DNA from: Acidihalobacter sp.
GTDB lineage: Bacteria > Pseudomonadota > Gammaproteobacteria > DSM-5130 > Acidihalobacteraceae
Length of the DNA: 64,000 nucleotides
Assembly (NCBI GenBank): GCA_027013225.1
Contig: JALUXU010000067.1
Location: forward strand, 61,823 to 125,822
Direction: 5' to 3'
Each line of letters begins with the position of its first letter. The first letter of the stretch is position 1. A program made the translations under genes and the position numbers. A model generated the notes under the pieces. It worked only from the letters and a program-made list of their open reading frames with translations, did not search any database and had not been told where the DNA came from. Positions 19,683 to 28,128 of this stretch are shown here, in pieces.

Positions 19683-20543
19683 TCATTCGAGTTCGCGATG
19701 CCGAATCGAAACAAGATCACCTCGCGCCGTGCGCAAATATTCGCCAAGGCGTTCCACCAGGTAAACAGAGCGATGCTGGCCGCCCGTACAGCCTATCGAT
19801 ATATTTAGATAATTTCTGTTTTCTTCCGCAAACTTGGGAATCCATTTCTCCAGGAATCCTCTGATATCCTGATACATCTGCTCCACGACGGGGAAAGATT
19901 CCAGGTAGTCTTTTACTGCTGGATCGAAGCCGGTCAGATTGCGCAGACGTTCTTCCCAGTGAGGATTGGGGAGGCAACGGACATCGAAGACGAAATCCGA
20001 GTCGGTCGGCACGCCGTGTTTGAATCCAAAGGACTGGAGCTGCAGCATCAGCGAGCGGGCGTGATTCTGGCCGACGCGCTCACGAATCTGGCGGACGAGT
20101 TGATGAACGGTGGTGCGTGAAGTGTCGATGACAAGATCCGCATAGGCGGCAATCTCGTTCAGCAGGCTCCTTTCCAGGTGGATGGCCTCGACGAGTGGGA
20201 TGCCCTTTCGTGTCAGAGGGTGTTTCCGCCGGGTTTCGCTGAAACGCTTGAGCAGCGTATTGGCATCCGCCTGCAAGAAAATGACTTCCAGCGCCACGCC
20301 TTGCGAACGGATCTGTTCGGCGATCACTCCGAAGCGACGCAATTCTTCTACGCCGCTGCGGGCATCGATACCGACGGCCGCCTTGTCATAGAGTTTCAGT
20401 TTCGGACTGAGCCAATGATCGATGAAGGAAGGGAGCAATCCCAGATGCAGATTGTCTATGCAATAGAAATCTTCGTCTTCGAGCGCATGCAAGGCGACCG
20501 TTTTTCCTGATCCGGAAAGACCGCTGATGATAACAAGTTTCAT
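19683..20543 (-). CDS. rapZ: RNase adapter protein RapZ
   Basis: RapZ is a nucleotide-binding protein; in E. coli it presents the small RNA GlmZ to RNase E and thereby controls glucosamine-6-phosphate synthase. The 286-residue protein has Walker A GLSGSGKT at residues 8-15, a central VIDTSRTTVHQL region, and the C-terminal block IGCTGGQHRSVYLVERL. Its ATG overlaps the hprK stop by one base, so the two are translationally coupled. Whether GlmZ exists in this organism is unknown. Confidence 0.95.
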   Translation of the reverse strand: MKLVIISGLSGSGKTVALHALEDEDFYCIDNLHLGLLPSFIDHWLSPKLKLYDKAAVGIDARSGVEELRRFGVIAEQIRSQGVALEVIFLQADANTLLKRFSETRRKHPLTRKGIPLVEAIHLERSLLNEIAAYADLVIDTSRTTVHQLVRQIRERVGQNHARSLMLQLQSFGFKHGVPTDSDFVFDVRCLPNPHWEERLRNLTGFDPAVKDYLESFPVVEQMYQDIRGFLEKWIPKFAEENRNYLNISIGCTGGQHRSVYLVERLGEYLRTARGDLVSIRHRELE

Positions 20544-21481
20544 TATTGACCGCCCTCGAGAAGATTGCCTTGCCTTTGCTCCAGGTCTTTTGCAGCATCG
20601 TAACCTGAATTGTGTAATTGGTGCTTGCGTACTGCGGCCTCGACCAGAACGCCGAGGTTCCGGCTGGGCGCCACGGGGATAATGATCACCGGCAGGGTGA
20701 TACCTAGAATTTCACGTGATCCATTGTTGCCATACAGGCGGCTGGCGTCGGTTTCGGCCGAGGCATGGGTGCGCAGCTCGATTACAAGGCGCAGATTTTT
20801 CTTTTTCTTGATGGCATTGTCTCCATACATGAAACGTATGTTGAGAACACCGAGCCCACGGACTTCCAGAAAGTCCTGGAGTAAAGGCGGACAACTCGCC
20901 TGCAGAATGCCCGGCGTCACCCGAGCCAGCTCGGGCGCATCGTCCGCGATCAGGCGATGACCGCGGGTAACCAGTTCCAGCGCGAGTTCACTCTTGCCCA
21001 CATTGCTTTCGCCCGTCAGCAAAATCCCTGTCCCCAAAACTTCCATGCAAACGCCATGAACAGTGATCCGTTCCGCCAGCCTCTCGTTCAGGTGGTAACG
21101 TAAATGGCTGAGCAATTGCACAGGCTCCAATGAGGCGGCTAGCAGGGGAGTTTTGTTCTCGTCGGCCGCGTCAAGCAATTCGGCAGTGGCTTCGACGCCT
21201 TGACTCAGAATGACAGCGACAGCTTGGGAGAAGATGCCTTGCAATGTCTGTTTGCGTTCTGTCGGCGACAGATTGGCAAGATGGGCCATTTCCTCGGGGC
21301 CGATGACCTGAATGCCTGTGGGGGTGATCGGGTTGAGGGGGTTGACCAGAGCCGCTCCATGTGAACAGTGTTCAGGAGGGAGCGGTGCAAAAGCGCCTGC
21401 CTTGCCGGCACGCCATTCAAGCGCCATTTCGGGACCGAGCGTTTCAAGCAGGCTTTGTATGGAGCAGGCGACAGCATTCAT
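20543..21481 (-). CDS. hprK: HPr kinase/phosphorylase
   Basis: HprK phosphorylates and dephosphorylates the PTS carrier HPr on serine. The 312-residue protein has an N-terminal DRTGG-like domain and the kinase domain with Walker A LTGESNVGKSELALELV near residue 153, followed by ADDAPELARVTPG and EVRGLGVLNIRFMYGD. In proteobacteria hprK often sits with ptsN, hpf and rapZ; only rapZ is kept here. The companion PTS genes must lie elsewhere, if present. Confidence 0.94.
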   Translation of the reverse strand: MNAVACSIQSLLETLGPEMALEWRAGKAGAFAPLPPEHCSHGAALVNPLNPITPTGIQVIGPEEMAHLANLSPTERKQTLQGIFSQAVAVILSQGVEATAELLDAADENKTPLLAASLEPVQLLSHLRYHLNERLAERITVHGVCMEVLGTGILLTGESNVGKSELALELVTRGHRLIADDAPELARVTPGILQASCPPLLQDFLEVRGLGVLNIRFMYGDNAIKKKKNLRLVIELRTHASAETDASRLYGNNGSREILGITLPVIIIPVAPSRNLGVLVEAAVRKHQLHNSGYDAAKDLEQRQGNLLEGGQ

Positions 21482-21627
21482 CTCAGAAAAGCATGCGGGA
21501 AAAGGAGCCGTTTCTCAAGCGCATCCGAAGATCTGGCGGATTCGAGTTTTATAAATGCAGCCGCTTGGTGCGATGAGGTTTTGAACGGAAAGTGAAGGGC
21601 TGTCGTCCATCGTGTCCCTCGGGCTAA

Positions 21628-22734
21628 TCATTTTGCCCCTGACGCCTTGGCCCGTTCCTCACATTGGTAGGCGGCTTGCAAAGCGGCTTCACGATCCCAT
21701 GAGGGATCCGTTTCCGGCCAGCCGGCGGCATGCCGCAATATCAGAGTGGTCAAGGCGTCTATATGAGCGGGGTCGGCGTTCAGGGCGGGAATATACTCAT
21801 AGCGCTGACCGCCGGCCGCCATGAAGATATCCCGATCCTGCAAGGCGATTTCTTCCAGCGTTTCCAGGCAATCGGCGGCAAAACCCGGGCAGAAGACATC
21901 GATTTCGCGCCGCCCTTGTCCGGGCCAGCTTTGCAGCAGCTTGTCGACATAGGGCTTGAGCCATTCCTGGCGGCCAAAACGGGACTGGAAGCCGACCGTC
22001 CATTCGTCTTCCCTGAGACGCAGGGCGTCGGCGAGCAAGCGCGCGGTTTTTTGACACTGGCAATAATAAGGGTCGCCGGCAAGCAAATAGCGTTTGGGAA
22101 GGCCGTGGAAGGAAAACAGAATGTGCTTGCCGCGACCGCTACGCGCCCAGTGCGCGCGGATGTGGGTGGCCATGGCGGCGATGTAAGCCGGGTCGTCGTG
22201 ATAATGATTGATTAGGCGGACTTCAGGCACCCAGCGCCATGACTTTAGAATCTCGAAAACGGCGTCGAAGCTCGATCCGGTGGTGGAGCCTGAATATTGA
22301 GGATAAAGAGGTAGAACGATGAGGCGCCAAACCCCGGCCGCTTGGAGTTCTTCCAAAGCAGAGGCGATCGAAGGCGCGCCATAGCGCATCCCTAGAGCCA
22401 CCTGTACAGGGCCGTTGCACGCCAGATCGAGATGATCCTGCAAGGCCTTTGCCTGGGCGCGGCTGTACGCCAGCAGAGGAGAACCTTCTTCGCTCCATAT
22501 TTTGGCGTAGGCTTTGGCGGAGCGTTGCGGGCGGGTGTTCAATATGATGCCGTTGAGGACCAGCCACCATAAAGGGCGCGGAAACTCGACCACGCGGGGA
22601 TCGGACAGAAATTCTTTGAGGTAGCGGCGCAAGGCCCCGCGTGTAGGTGCGTCGGGAGTGCCGAGATTGGTGAGCAGGATACCGAGCCTGGAAAGATGGC
22701 CATGTTCAAATTGCGACTTAGCCGTGTATTTCAT
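21628..22734 (-). CDS. hemH: Ferrochelatase
   Basis: HemH inserts ferrous iron into protoporphyrin IX, the last step of heme synthesis. The 368-residue protein has LGILLTNLGTPDAPTRGALR near the start, LVLPLYPQYSGSTTGSSFD, the catalytic histidine in FSFHGLPKRYL, and the late FQSRFGRQEWLKPYVDKLL and CPGFAADCLETLEEI, all conserved. The frame ends in a short basic tail. The gene is 18 bases downstream of the HNH nuclease gene and may be cotranscribed with it. Confidence 0.97.
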   Translation of the reverse strand: MKYTAKSQFEHGHLSRLGILLTNLGTPDAPTRGALRRYLKEFLSDPRVVEFPRPLWWLVLNGIILNTRPQRSAKAYAKIWSEEGSPLLAYSRAQAKALQDHLDLACNGPVQVALGMRYGAPSIASALEELQAAGVWRLIVLPLYPQYSGSTTGSSFDAVFEILKSWRWVPEVRLINHYHDDPAYIAAMATHIRAHWARSGRGKHILFSFHGLPKRYLLAGDPYYCQCQKTARLLADALRLREDEWTVGFQSRFGRQEWLKPYVDKLLQSWPGQGRREIDVFCPGFAADCLETLEEIALQDRDIFMAAGGQRYEYIPALNADPAHIDALTTLILRHAAGWPETDPSWDREAALQAAYQCEERAKASGAK

Positions 22735-22752
22735 GGGGCATCACTTCATTTT

Positions 22753-23337
22753 TCAGCTGTCGCGCCGACGCAGCGGGCTGGTACGGGGAAAGTACGCCCG
22801 CAAAAAATCCATTTGGTCAACCATCACCCGCCGTCCCTGCAAGTAGATGAATTCGGCATGCGTTGGCTTAAAGGGCACGGCCAGCAGCTCCATGCCGGCC
22901 TGTTCAGGCGTGCGTCCGGCTTTGTGGTGATTGCACCGCTTGCAGGCAGTGACGACATTGCCCCATTCGTCCTTTCCACCCTGGCTGACAGGCCTGACAT
23001 GATCCCGCGACAGTTCGCTTGCCCCGAACCGTTCGCCGCAATACAGGCACATGAAGCCATCGCGGCGGAAGAGCGCGGGATTGTTCAGTGGCGGGGCATA
23101 ATCATCTTCCAGGCGCGGGGAATGATGCGCCCCATGGGTGGCGATAATCGAATGCACGTCGATGCGCGTGCGCTGCCCGCTGCGGGCGTTGATGCCACCG
23201 TGCAGACGGTAGAGCAGGCGGCCGCATGCATAAGCGACCTGGCCGGCATGATACAGGCGCGCGGCTTGCTGGTAGTCGATCCATTCGATGGGCATGCCGG
23301 CGGCATTGGCGCGCAAGACCGGTTGTGCAATATCCAT
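22753..23337 (-). CDS. HNH endonuclease family protein
   Basis: This is a 194-residue HNH nuclease-fold protein. It has a zinc-binding CLYCGERF and CKRCNHHKAGRTP pair framing the active-site segment LSRDHVRPVSQGGKDEWGNVV near residues 100-120. The same architecture is widespread as a stand-alone, non-phage HNH gene in proteobacteria; its biological role is not established. I chose the ATG at 23337 because AAGGAGG lies nine bases before it; the frame can be extended to a GTG at 23370. It precedes hemH by 18 bases. Confidence 0.88.
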   Translation of the reverse strand: MDIAQPVLRANAAGMPIEWIDYQQAARLYHAGQVAYACGRLLYRLHGGINARSGQRTRIDVHSIIATHGAHHSPRLEDDYAPPLNNPALFRRDGFMCLYCGERFGASELSRDHVRPVSQGGKDEWGNVVTACKRCNHHKAGRTPEQAGMELLAVPFKPTHAEFIYLQGRRVMVDQMDFLRAYFPRTSPLRRRDS

Positions 23338-23623
23338 TCGTTTCTGGCCTCCTTGGTACGGCTGGGACACAATAAGACATTTGGCGCCTCAGTGTACAAT
23401 TTTCGAGCGCATGGACCGTTGGTAACAAATTGCCAAATAGCATGCCGGCAAAGCGAGGCGGCTGTTTGAAACAAGTGGCGAATTCCTGCGCCGGCTTTGA
23501 TATCCATGCGGATGAGACAGATCCCGCCTCTGGTATCTAAAAATCTTCCACAAGGAGGGCAGAACTTAGGCTATTGGGCTAAGATTGAACGAAATCGGAT
23601 TTTTAATCGCAAGGGGGGGGAAG

Positions 23624-24763
23624 ATGCCGATCAAATTTGCCGTGCCCAAAGAATTCGCCGCGGGCGAGCGACGAGTGGCCATGGAGCCGGGCGTGGTCAA
23701 GCGCCTGATCCAGGCGGGCGCAGAAGTATTGATGCAAAAAAACGCGGGCGCCAAAGCCTATTTCCCGGACGCGGCCTTCATTGACGCAGGTGCACGCCTA
23801 ATCTCCACGGCAGGTGCGTTGCGAAAGGAAGCCGATATATTGCTCAAGGTGCAGGCGCCGACGGTTCAGGAAATCAAGGGCTTGCGTGAGGGTGCGGTGA
23901 TCATCGCCACCATTCACGCCCATCGCCAGCCAGAACTCCTCGAGTTGTTATGCAAACGCAACATCACCTGTTTCGCCATGGAGCTGATTCCGCGCATCTC
24001 GCGGGCGCAATCCATGGATGTGCTGTCCTCGCAGGCATCGGTGGCGGGCTACAAGGCGGCGATCATGGGCGCCGACCTTGCGTCGCGGTTCTTCCCCATG
24101 CTCACCACCGCGGCCGGCACCATCCGCCCGGCGACGGTGCTGGTGATCGGCGCCGGCGTGGCCGGCCTGCAGGCCATCGCCACCGCGCGGCGCCTGGGCG
24201 CGGTCGTGCAGGGCTACGACGTGCGGTCGGCGACCAAGGAGCAGGTCGAGTCCCTGGGCGCCAAGTTCATCGAGCTGTCGATCAGGGCGGAAGGCGAGGG
24301 CGGTTATGCGCGCGAGCTCAGCGGCGAGGAAAAGGCCAGGCAGGCCGAGGAGCTGGCGGCCTACATCGCCAAGGTGGACGTGCTCATCACCACCGCCGCG
24401 ATTCCCGGCCGACCCTCGCCGAAGATCATCACTGAAGCCATGGTGGCCGGCATGAAGCCCGGTTCCGTGATCATCGATCTGGCGGCCGAAGGCGGCGGCA
24501 ACTGCGAGCTGTCGGTGCCGGGCAAGAAAATCGAGCATCAGGGCGTGATCATCCACGCGCCGTTGAACGTCCCCAGCCAGGTGCCGCTGCACGCCAGCGA
24601 GATGTACGCCAAAAACCTGTTCAACTTCCTCCAGCCCATGCTGAAGGACGGCGAATTCGCGCCGGATTACGAAGACGAGGTGGTCGCAAAAAGCCTGCTC
24701 ACGCGCGACGGCGAAATCGTCCACGCGCCCACCCGCGAGGCCCTGCAAGGAGGAGCGTCATGA
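23624..24763 (+). CDS. pntAA: NAD(P) transhydrogenase subunit alpha part 1
   Basis: This is the NAD(H)-binding domain I of the proton-translocating transhydrogenase, which uses the proton gradient to make NADPH from NADH. From the ATG at 23624, preceded by an AAGGGGGGGGAAG ribosome site, the protein has 379 residues. It shows KFAVPKEFAAGERRVAMEPG at the start, the Rossmann loop VLVIGAGVAGLQAIATARRL near 172-191, and SVIIDLAAEGGGNCE. Alpha is split into two genes here (pntAA and pntAB), unlike E. coli where it is one. Confidence 0.96.
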   Translation: MPIKFAVPKEFAAGERRVAMEPGVVKRLIQAGAEVLMQKNAGAKAYFPDAAFIDAGARLISTAGALRKEADILLKVQAPTVQEIKGLREGAVIIATIHAHRQPELLELLCKRNITCFAMELIPRISRAQSMDVLSSQASVAGYKAAIMGADLASRFFPMLTTAAGTIRPATVLVIGAGVAGLQAIATARRLGAVVQGYDVRSATKEQVESLGAKFIELSIRAEGEGGYARELSGEEKARQAEELAAYIAKVDVLITTAAIPGRPSPKIITEAMVAGMKPGSVIIDLAAEGGGNCELSVPGKKIEHQGVIIHAPLNVPSQVPLHASEMYAKNLFNFLQPMLKDGEFAPDYEDEVVAKSLLTRDGEIVHAPTREALQGGAS

Positions 24764-25053
24764 TCGAAGGGTTCGTTGCACTGTATATTTTCATGCTGGC
24801 CGCATTCACCGGCTATGAAGTCATTTCCAAGGTGCCGGTCATCCTGCACACGCCGCTGATGTCGGGGTCGAACTTTATCCATGGCATCGTGCTGGTCGGC
24901 GCCATGATCGCTCTGGGACATGCGCAAAACGGCGTGGAACAGTTCGTCGGCTTCGTCGGCGTGTTGCTGGCGGCGAGTAATGTCGTCGGCGGCTATGTGG
25001 TCACCGAGCGCATGCTGGGCATGTTCAAGCCGCGCGACAAGGGGGACAAGTAA
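24760..25053 (+). CDS. pntAB: NAD(P) transhydrogenase subunit alpha part 2
   Basis: This 97-residue protein provides the membrane part of the split alpha subunit (part of proton-channel domain II). It has three to four hydrophobic segments, including FVALYIFMLAAFTGYEVISK near the start and FIHGIVLVGAMIALGHAQNG, and ends in a short charged tail. Its start overlaps the pntAA stop as ATGA, and its own stop overlaps pntB, so all three are coupled. Confidence 0.95.
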   Translation: MIEGFVALYIFMLAAFTGYEVISKVPVILHTPLMSGSNFIHGIVLVGAMIALGHAQNGVEQFVGFVGVLLAASNVVGGYVVTERMLGMFKPRDKGDK

Positions 25054-26435
25054 TGGCGTACGCGATCCAGGCCGTCTATTTCGTGGCGGCTGTGCTGTTC
25101 ATCTACGGGCTCAAGCAGATGAGCTCGCCGCGCACCGCCCGGCGCGGCATCGTCTGGGCCGGCGTGGGTATGTTCATGGCGGTGGTGGTCACCTTCTTCC
25201 ACCCCGGTCTGCATGGCGTGGGCAATTACGTGCTGATGTTCGTCGCCATCGCCATCGGCGGCGGCCTGGCACTGGTGACCGGCAAACGCGTGGCGATGAC
25301 TGACATGCCGCAGATGATCGCCCTGTACAACGGCATGGGAGGCGGCGCGGCGGCGGCCATCGCCGCCCTGGAGCTGATCAGGCACGCGCCGATGACGCTC
25401 ACCGTGCAGATCATCGCGGTGCTGGGAGCCTTGATTGGCACGGTGGCGTTTTCCGGATCGCTGATCGCTTTTGCCAAGCTGCAAGGGCTGCAACGCAAGG
25501 CGGTTCGTTACCCCAGACAGCAAGTGGTCAATATGGCGGTGTTCGCGGTCAGCGTGGCGCTGGGCGTGGTGGTGGCGTTTTCCGGCGCGGGCTATTCCGA
25601 CGCCGTATTGGTTTTCTTTTTCTTCCTCGCGCTGGCGGCGGGCGTGATGATGACCCTGCCGATCGGCGGCGCGGACATGCCGGTGGTGATCTCGCTGTTC
25701 AACGCTTTGACCGGTCTTGCGGTAGGGTTCGAGGGGTTCGTGCTCGGCAATCCGGCGATGATGATCGCCGGCATCGTGGTCGGAGCGGCAGGCACCCTGC
25801 TGACCCAGCTCATGGCCCGCGCCATGAACCGCTCTCTGGCCAAGGTGTTGTTCAGCGATTTCGGTGGCGCGGCGGCGCAAGAAACGGGGGGATCCGCCGA
25901 AGGCCATCTCAAGCCCATAGAAGCCAATGACGCCGGTGCCATGCTGGCCTATGCCGACAAGGTCATCATCGTGCCCGGCTACGGCATGGCGGTGGCCCAG
26001 GCCCAGCACAAGATCTGGGAGCTGGCCGAATTGCTCGCCGAGCGCGGGGTGACGGTCAAGTTCGCCATCCACCCGGTGGCCGGACGCATGCCCGGCCACA
26101 TGAACGTGTTGCTGGCGGAAGCGGGCGTGCCCTACGACATGATCTTAGACCTAGACGAAATCAACAACGAATTCGTGAGCGCCGACGTGGCGCTGGTGAT
26201 CGGCGCCAACGACGTGACCAACCCCGCTGCCCGCACCAACCCCGACAGTCCCATCTATGGCATGCCGATTCTCAACGTGGACAAGGCCAAGAACGTGATT
26301 GTGATCAAGCGGGGTCAGGGCACGGGATTTTCCGGGGTGGAAAATCCGCTGTTCTACGCGGACAATACCCGCATGCTCTACGGCGACGGCCAGAGAGTGG
26401 CCGGCGAACTCATCCAGGCGGTCAAGTCCATGTGA
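25053..26435 (+). CDS. pntB: NAD(P) transhydrogenase subunit beta
   Basis: PntB supplies the remaining membrane helices (domain II) and the NADP(H)-binding domain III. The 460-residue protein has about eight or nine hydrophobic segments in its first 260 residues and a C-terminal nucleotide domain with VIIVPGYGMAVAQAQHKIWE near 306-325, AIHPVAGRMPGHMNVLLAEA, ALVIGANDVTNPAA and VIVIKRGQGTGFSGVENPLF. Length and motifs are those of the family. Confidence 0.97.
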   Translation: MAYAIQAVYFVAAVLFIYGLKQMSSPRTARRGIVWAGVGMFMAVVVTFFHPGLHGVGNYVLMFVAIAIGGGLALVTGKRVAMTDMPQMIALYNGMGGGAAAAIAALELIRHAPMTLTVQIIAVLGALIGTVAFSGSLIAFAKLQGLQRKAVRYPRQQVVNMAVFAVSVALGVVVAFSGAGYSDAVLVFFFFLALAAGVMMTLPIGGADMPVVISLFNALTGLAVGFEGFVLGNPAMMIAGIVVGAAGTLLTQLMARAMNRSLAKVLFSDFGGAAAQETGGSAEGHLKPIEANDAGAMLAYADKVIIVPGYGMAVAQAQHKIWELAELLAERGVTVKFAIHPVAGRMPGHMNVLLAEAGVPYDMILDLDEINNEFVSADVALVIGANDVTNPAARTNPDSPIYGMPILNVDKAKNVIVIKRGQGTGFSGVENPLFYADNTRMLYGDGQRVAGELIQAVKSM

Positions 26436-26481
26436 TCCGCCATCGGTCTTTGGTCAAGAGAGCGGGTTTTCCCGGTATCCT

Positions 26482-28128
26482 TCATGTGTTTTCAGCGTGG
26501 CGGTAACAGCCCCGTCCCGCTGCCTTGGCCGCATAGAGCGCCTCATCGGCTTTTTTCAAGACCTCGCCCAAAGTATCGCCAGGCCGGACGAGACAGCCGC
26601 CGATACTGACGCTGAGGGCGATGCTGTCTCCATTGCGCAAGGCGAGCCGGCTGCCGGCGATGCATTCATTCAGGCGGCGTCCTACGCGGTCCATTTCCTC
26701 GCGGTCGGCGCGGCTGAGGAGAATGGCGAATTCATCCCCGCCCCAGCGGCTGGCAACATCATAAGAGCGTAATTCTTGTGTGATCAGGGCGGCGATTTGC
26801 CGGAGGGCGCGATCGCCGACATCGTGGCCGAAGCGATCGTTGAGTCCCTTGAACTCATCCAGATCGAGCCACAGCAGAGCGAATGGCCGCGCATCACGGC
26901 GGTACCGCGCCAATGCCTCATCGAGGCGCGCCTGCATACCGCGCCGGTTCAGCAGTTCGGTGAGCGGGTCGAGCTTGCTCAGCCGTTCCAATGCGCGGGT
27001 GCGTTCTTTGACCTTGGCTTCGAGACGGCGGTTGGTTTCCAGCAAGGTGTGCGCCGTGGTTTCGAAATGGCGCGCCAAGCGCCCGATTTCGCCGTTACGG
27101 ACCGCCAGTGGGTCGGGAAGCCTGCCGGCCTGCACGATGCCGATGTTGTGATCGAGGCGGCGCAGAGGAATGATCACCCACCGGCTGAGTCCCACATAGA
27201 CCAGGCTGAGGGTGGCGATAAGCAGGCCGAAAAAGGCCAGGCCGAGAATGACGAACTGCTTGTCCGGAAGCAAGGCACCCAAGTCGAGCAGATTGACCTG
27301 ATACCAGTCCAGCCTGGGCAGGTAGGCGACGCTGAGGAGGAGGTTTTTGTCGGCGGTGGCTAAAAACGCGCTGGCCAAGTGCCCATCCGCGGTTTTCGCT
27401 CGACGCATGAGTGACCGCAGGAATGCGCCGGCCCGGTCGGCCGGGGCGGAAACGAAGGTGTCGCCGAGTGCCGGCTGGCCTGGCAGAACCCGGCCCTCCC
27501 CGTCCAGGAAGCCGGTCGAGAATCCGGGTAGCAGCGGGCCGCTCACCCGTTTCAGTAGTTGGGCGAATTCCGTGGCGGTGCCGGTCACTCCGAGGGCGAA
27601 TTCTCCTTTCTTGATGACAGTGGCGATCCACAGATGATCCACGCCTCTTATCGGATCAGGGTGGATGGACAGACGCGTTCCGGCGCCGCTGCCAACGAGC
27701 AGATCAAAATACCAGCGATCCTTGGGCGACCCGGGTTTCAGGTGGAAACGACGCGCCGCCGCGGCAGGCGAGGGCGGAATATAGTAGAGCGCTTGGGTTT
27801 TGTGCGAAGCGATGAAATAGGAATGCTCCGGGAAGACGGCGGGGGAGCGGCGCAATGTGGCGACGGCCCGGCGGCGTAGCTCGAGGTTTTCCGGGTGCGC
27901 CGCCCATTCCCTGATGGCGGGGTTTGCGGCCAGCGCGCGCACCTGCGCAATCTGTTCGTATACGGGGCGCAGGTGCGCGCGCTCATGGGCCAGCTGGTTT
28001 CTGGTGTAGGCGCGTGCCCATTGCGCCACGATGTTTTCAGCCACCCGATGGGTCGCCCACCAGGCCAGGGGGGCCGCCAGCAAAAACAGTGCGCAGAGGA
28101 GCAGGATAAAGCGCGGCCTCAGGTTCAT
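26482..28128 (-). CDS. Membrane-anchored sensor diguanylate cyclase (GGDEF)
   Basis: This is a predicted diguanylate cyclase that makes cyclic di-GMP. From the ATG at 28128, which overlaps the preceding stop as ATGA, the protein has 548 residues. A membrane helix near residues 7-25 is followed by a large periplasmic region resembling a dCache-type ligand-binding domain (to about 290), a second helix near 292-312, a HAMP-like linker and a coiled coil. The GGDEF domain has LDPLTELLNRRG, LDLDEFKGLND and RWGGDEF intact. RSYD stands before GGDEF in the RxxD inhibitory-site position, so feedback inhibition by c-di-GMP is likely. The ligand is unknown. Confidence 0.9.
   Translation of the reverse strand: MNLRPRFILLLCALFLLAAPLAWWATHRVAENIVAQWARAYTRNQLAHERAHLRPVYEQIAQVRALAANPAIREWAAHPENLELRRRAVATLRRSPAVFPEHSYFIASHKTQALYYIPPSPAAAARRFHLKPGSPKDRWYFDLLVGSGAGTRLSIHPDPIRGVDHLWIATVIKKGEFALGVTGTATEFAQLLKRVSGPLLPGFSTGFLDGEGRVLPGQPALGDTFVSAPADRAGAFLRSLMRRAKTADGHLASAFLATADKNLLLSVAYLPRLDWYQVNLLDLGALLPDKQFVILGLAFFGLLIATLSLVYVGLSRWVIIPLRRLDHNIGIVQAGRLPDPLAVRNGEIGRLARHFETTAHTLLETNRRLEAKVKERTRALERLSKLDPLTELLNRRGMQARLDEALARYRRDARPFALLWLDLDEFKGLNDRFGHDVGDRALRQIAALITQELRSYDVASRWGGDEFAILLSRADREEMDRVGRRLNECIAGSRLALRNGDSIALSVSIGGCLVRPGDTLGEVLKKADEALYAAKAAGRGCYRHAENT

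Noticed and set aside
24920..26099. Long open frames opposite or across pntB, including a 368-codon minus-strand frame
   Set aside because: They lie wholly inside well-supported pntB/pntAB and result from GC-rich codon use; translations are His/Arg-rich with no family signature.
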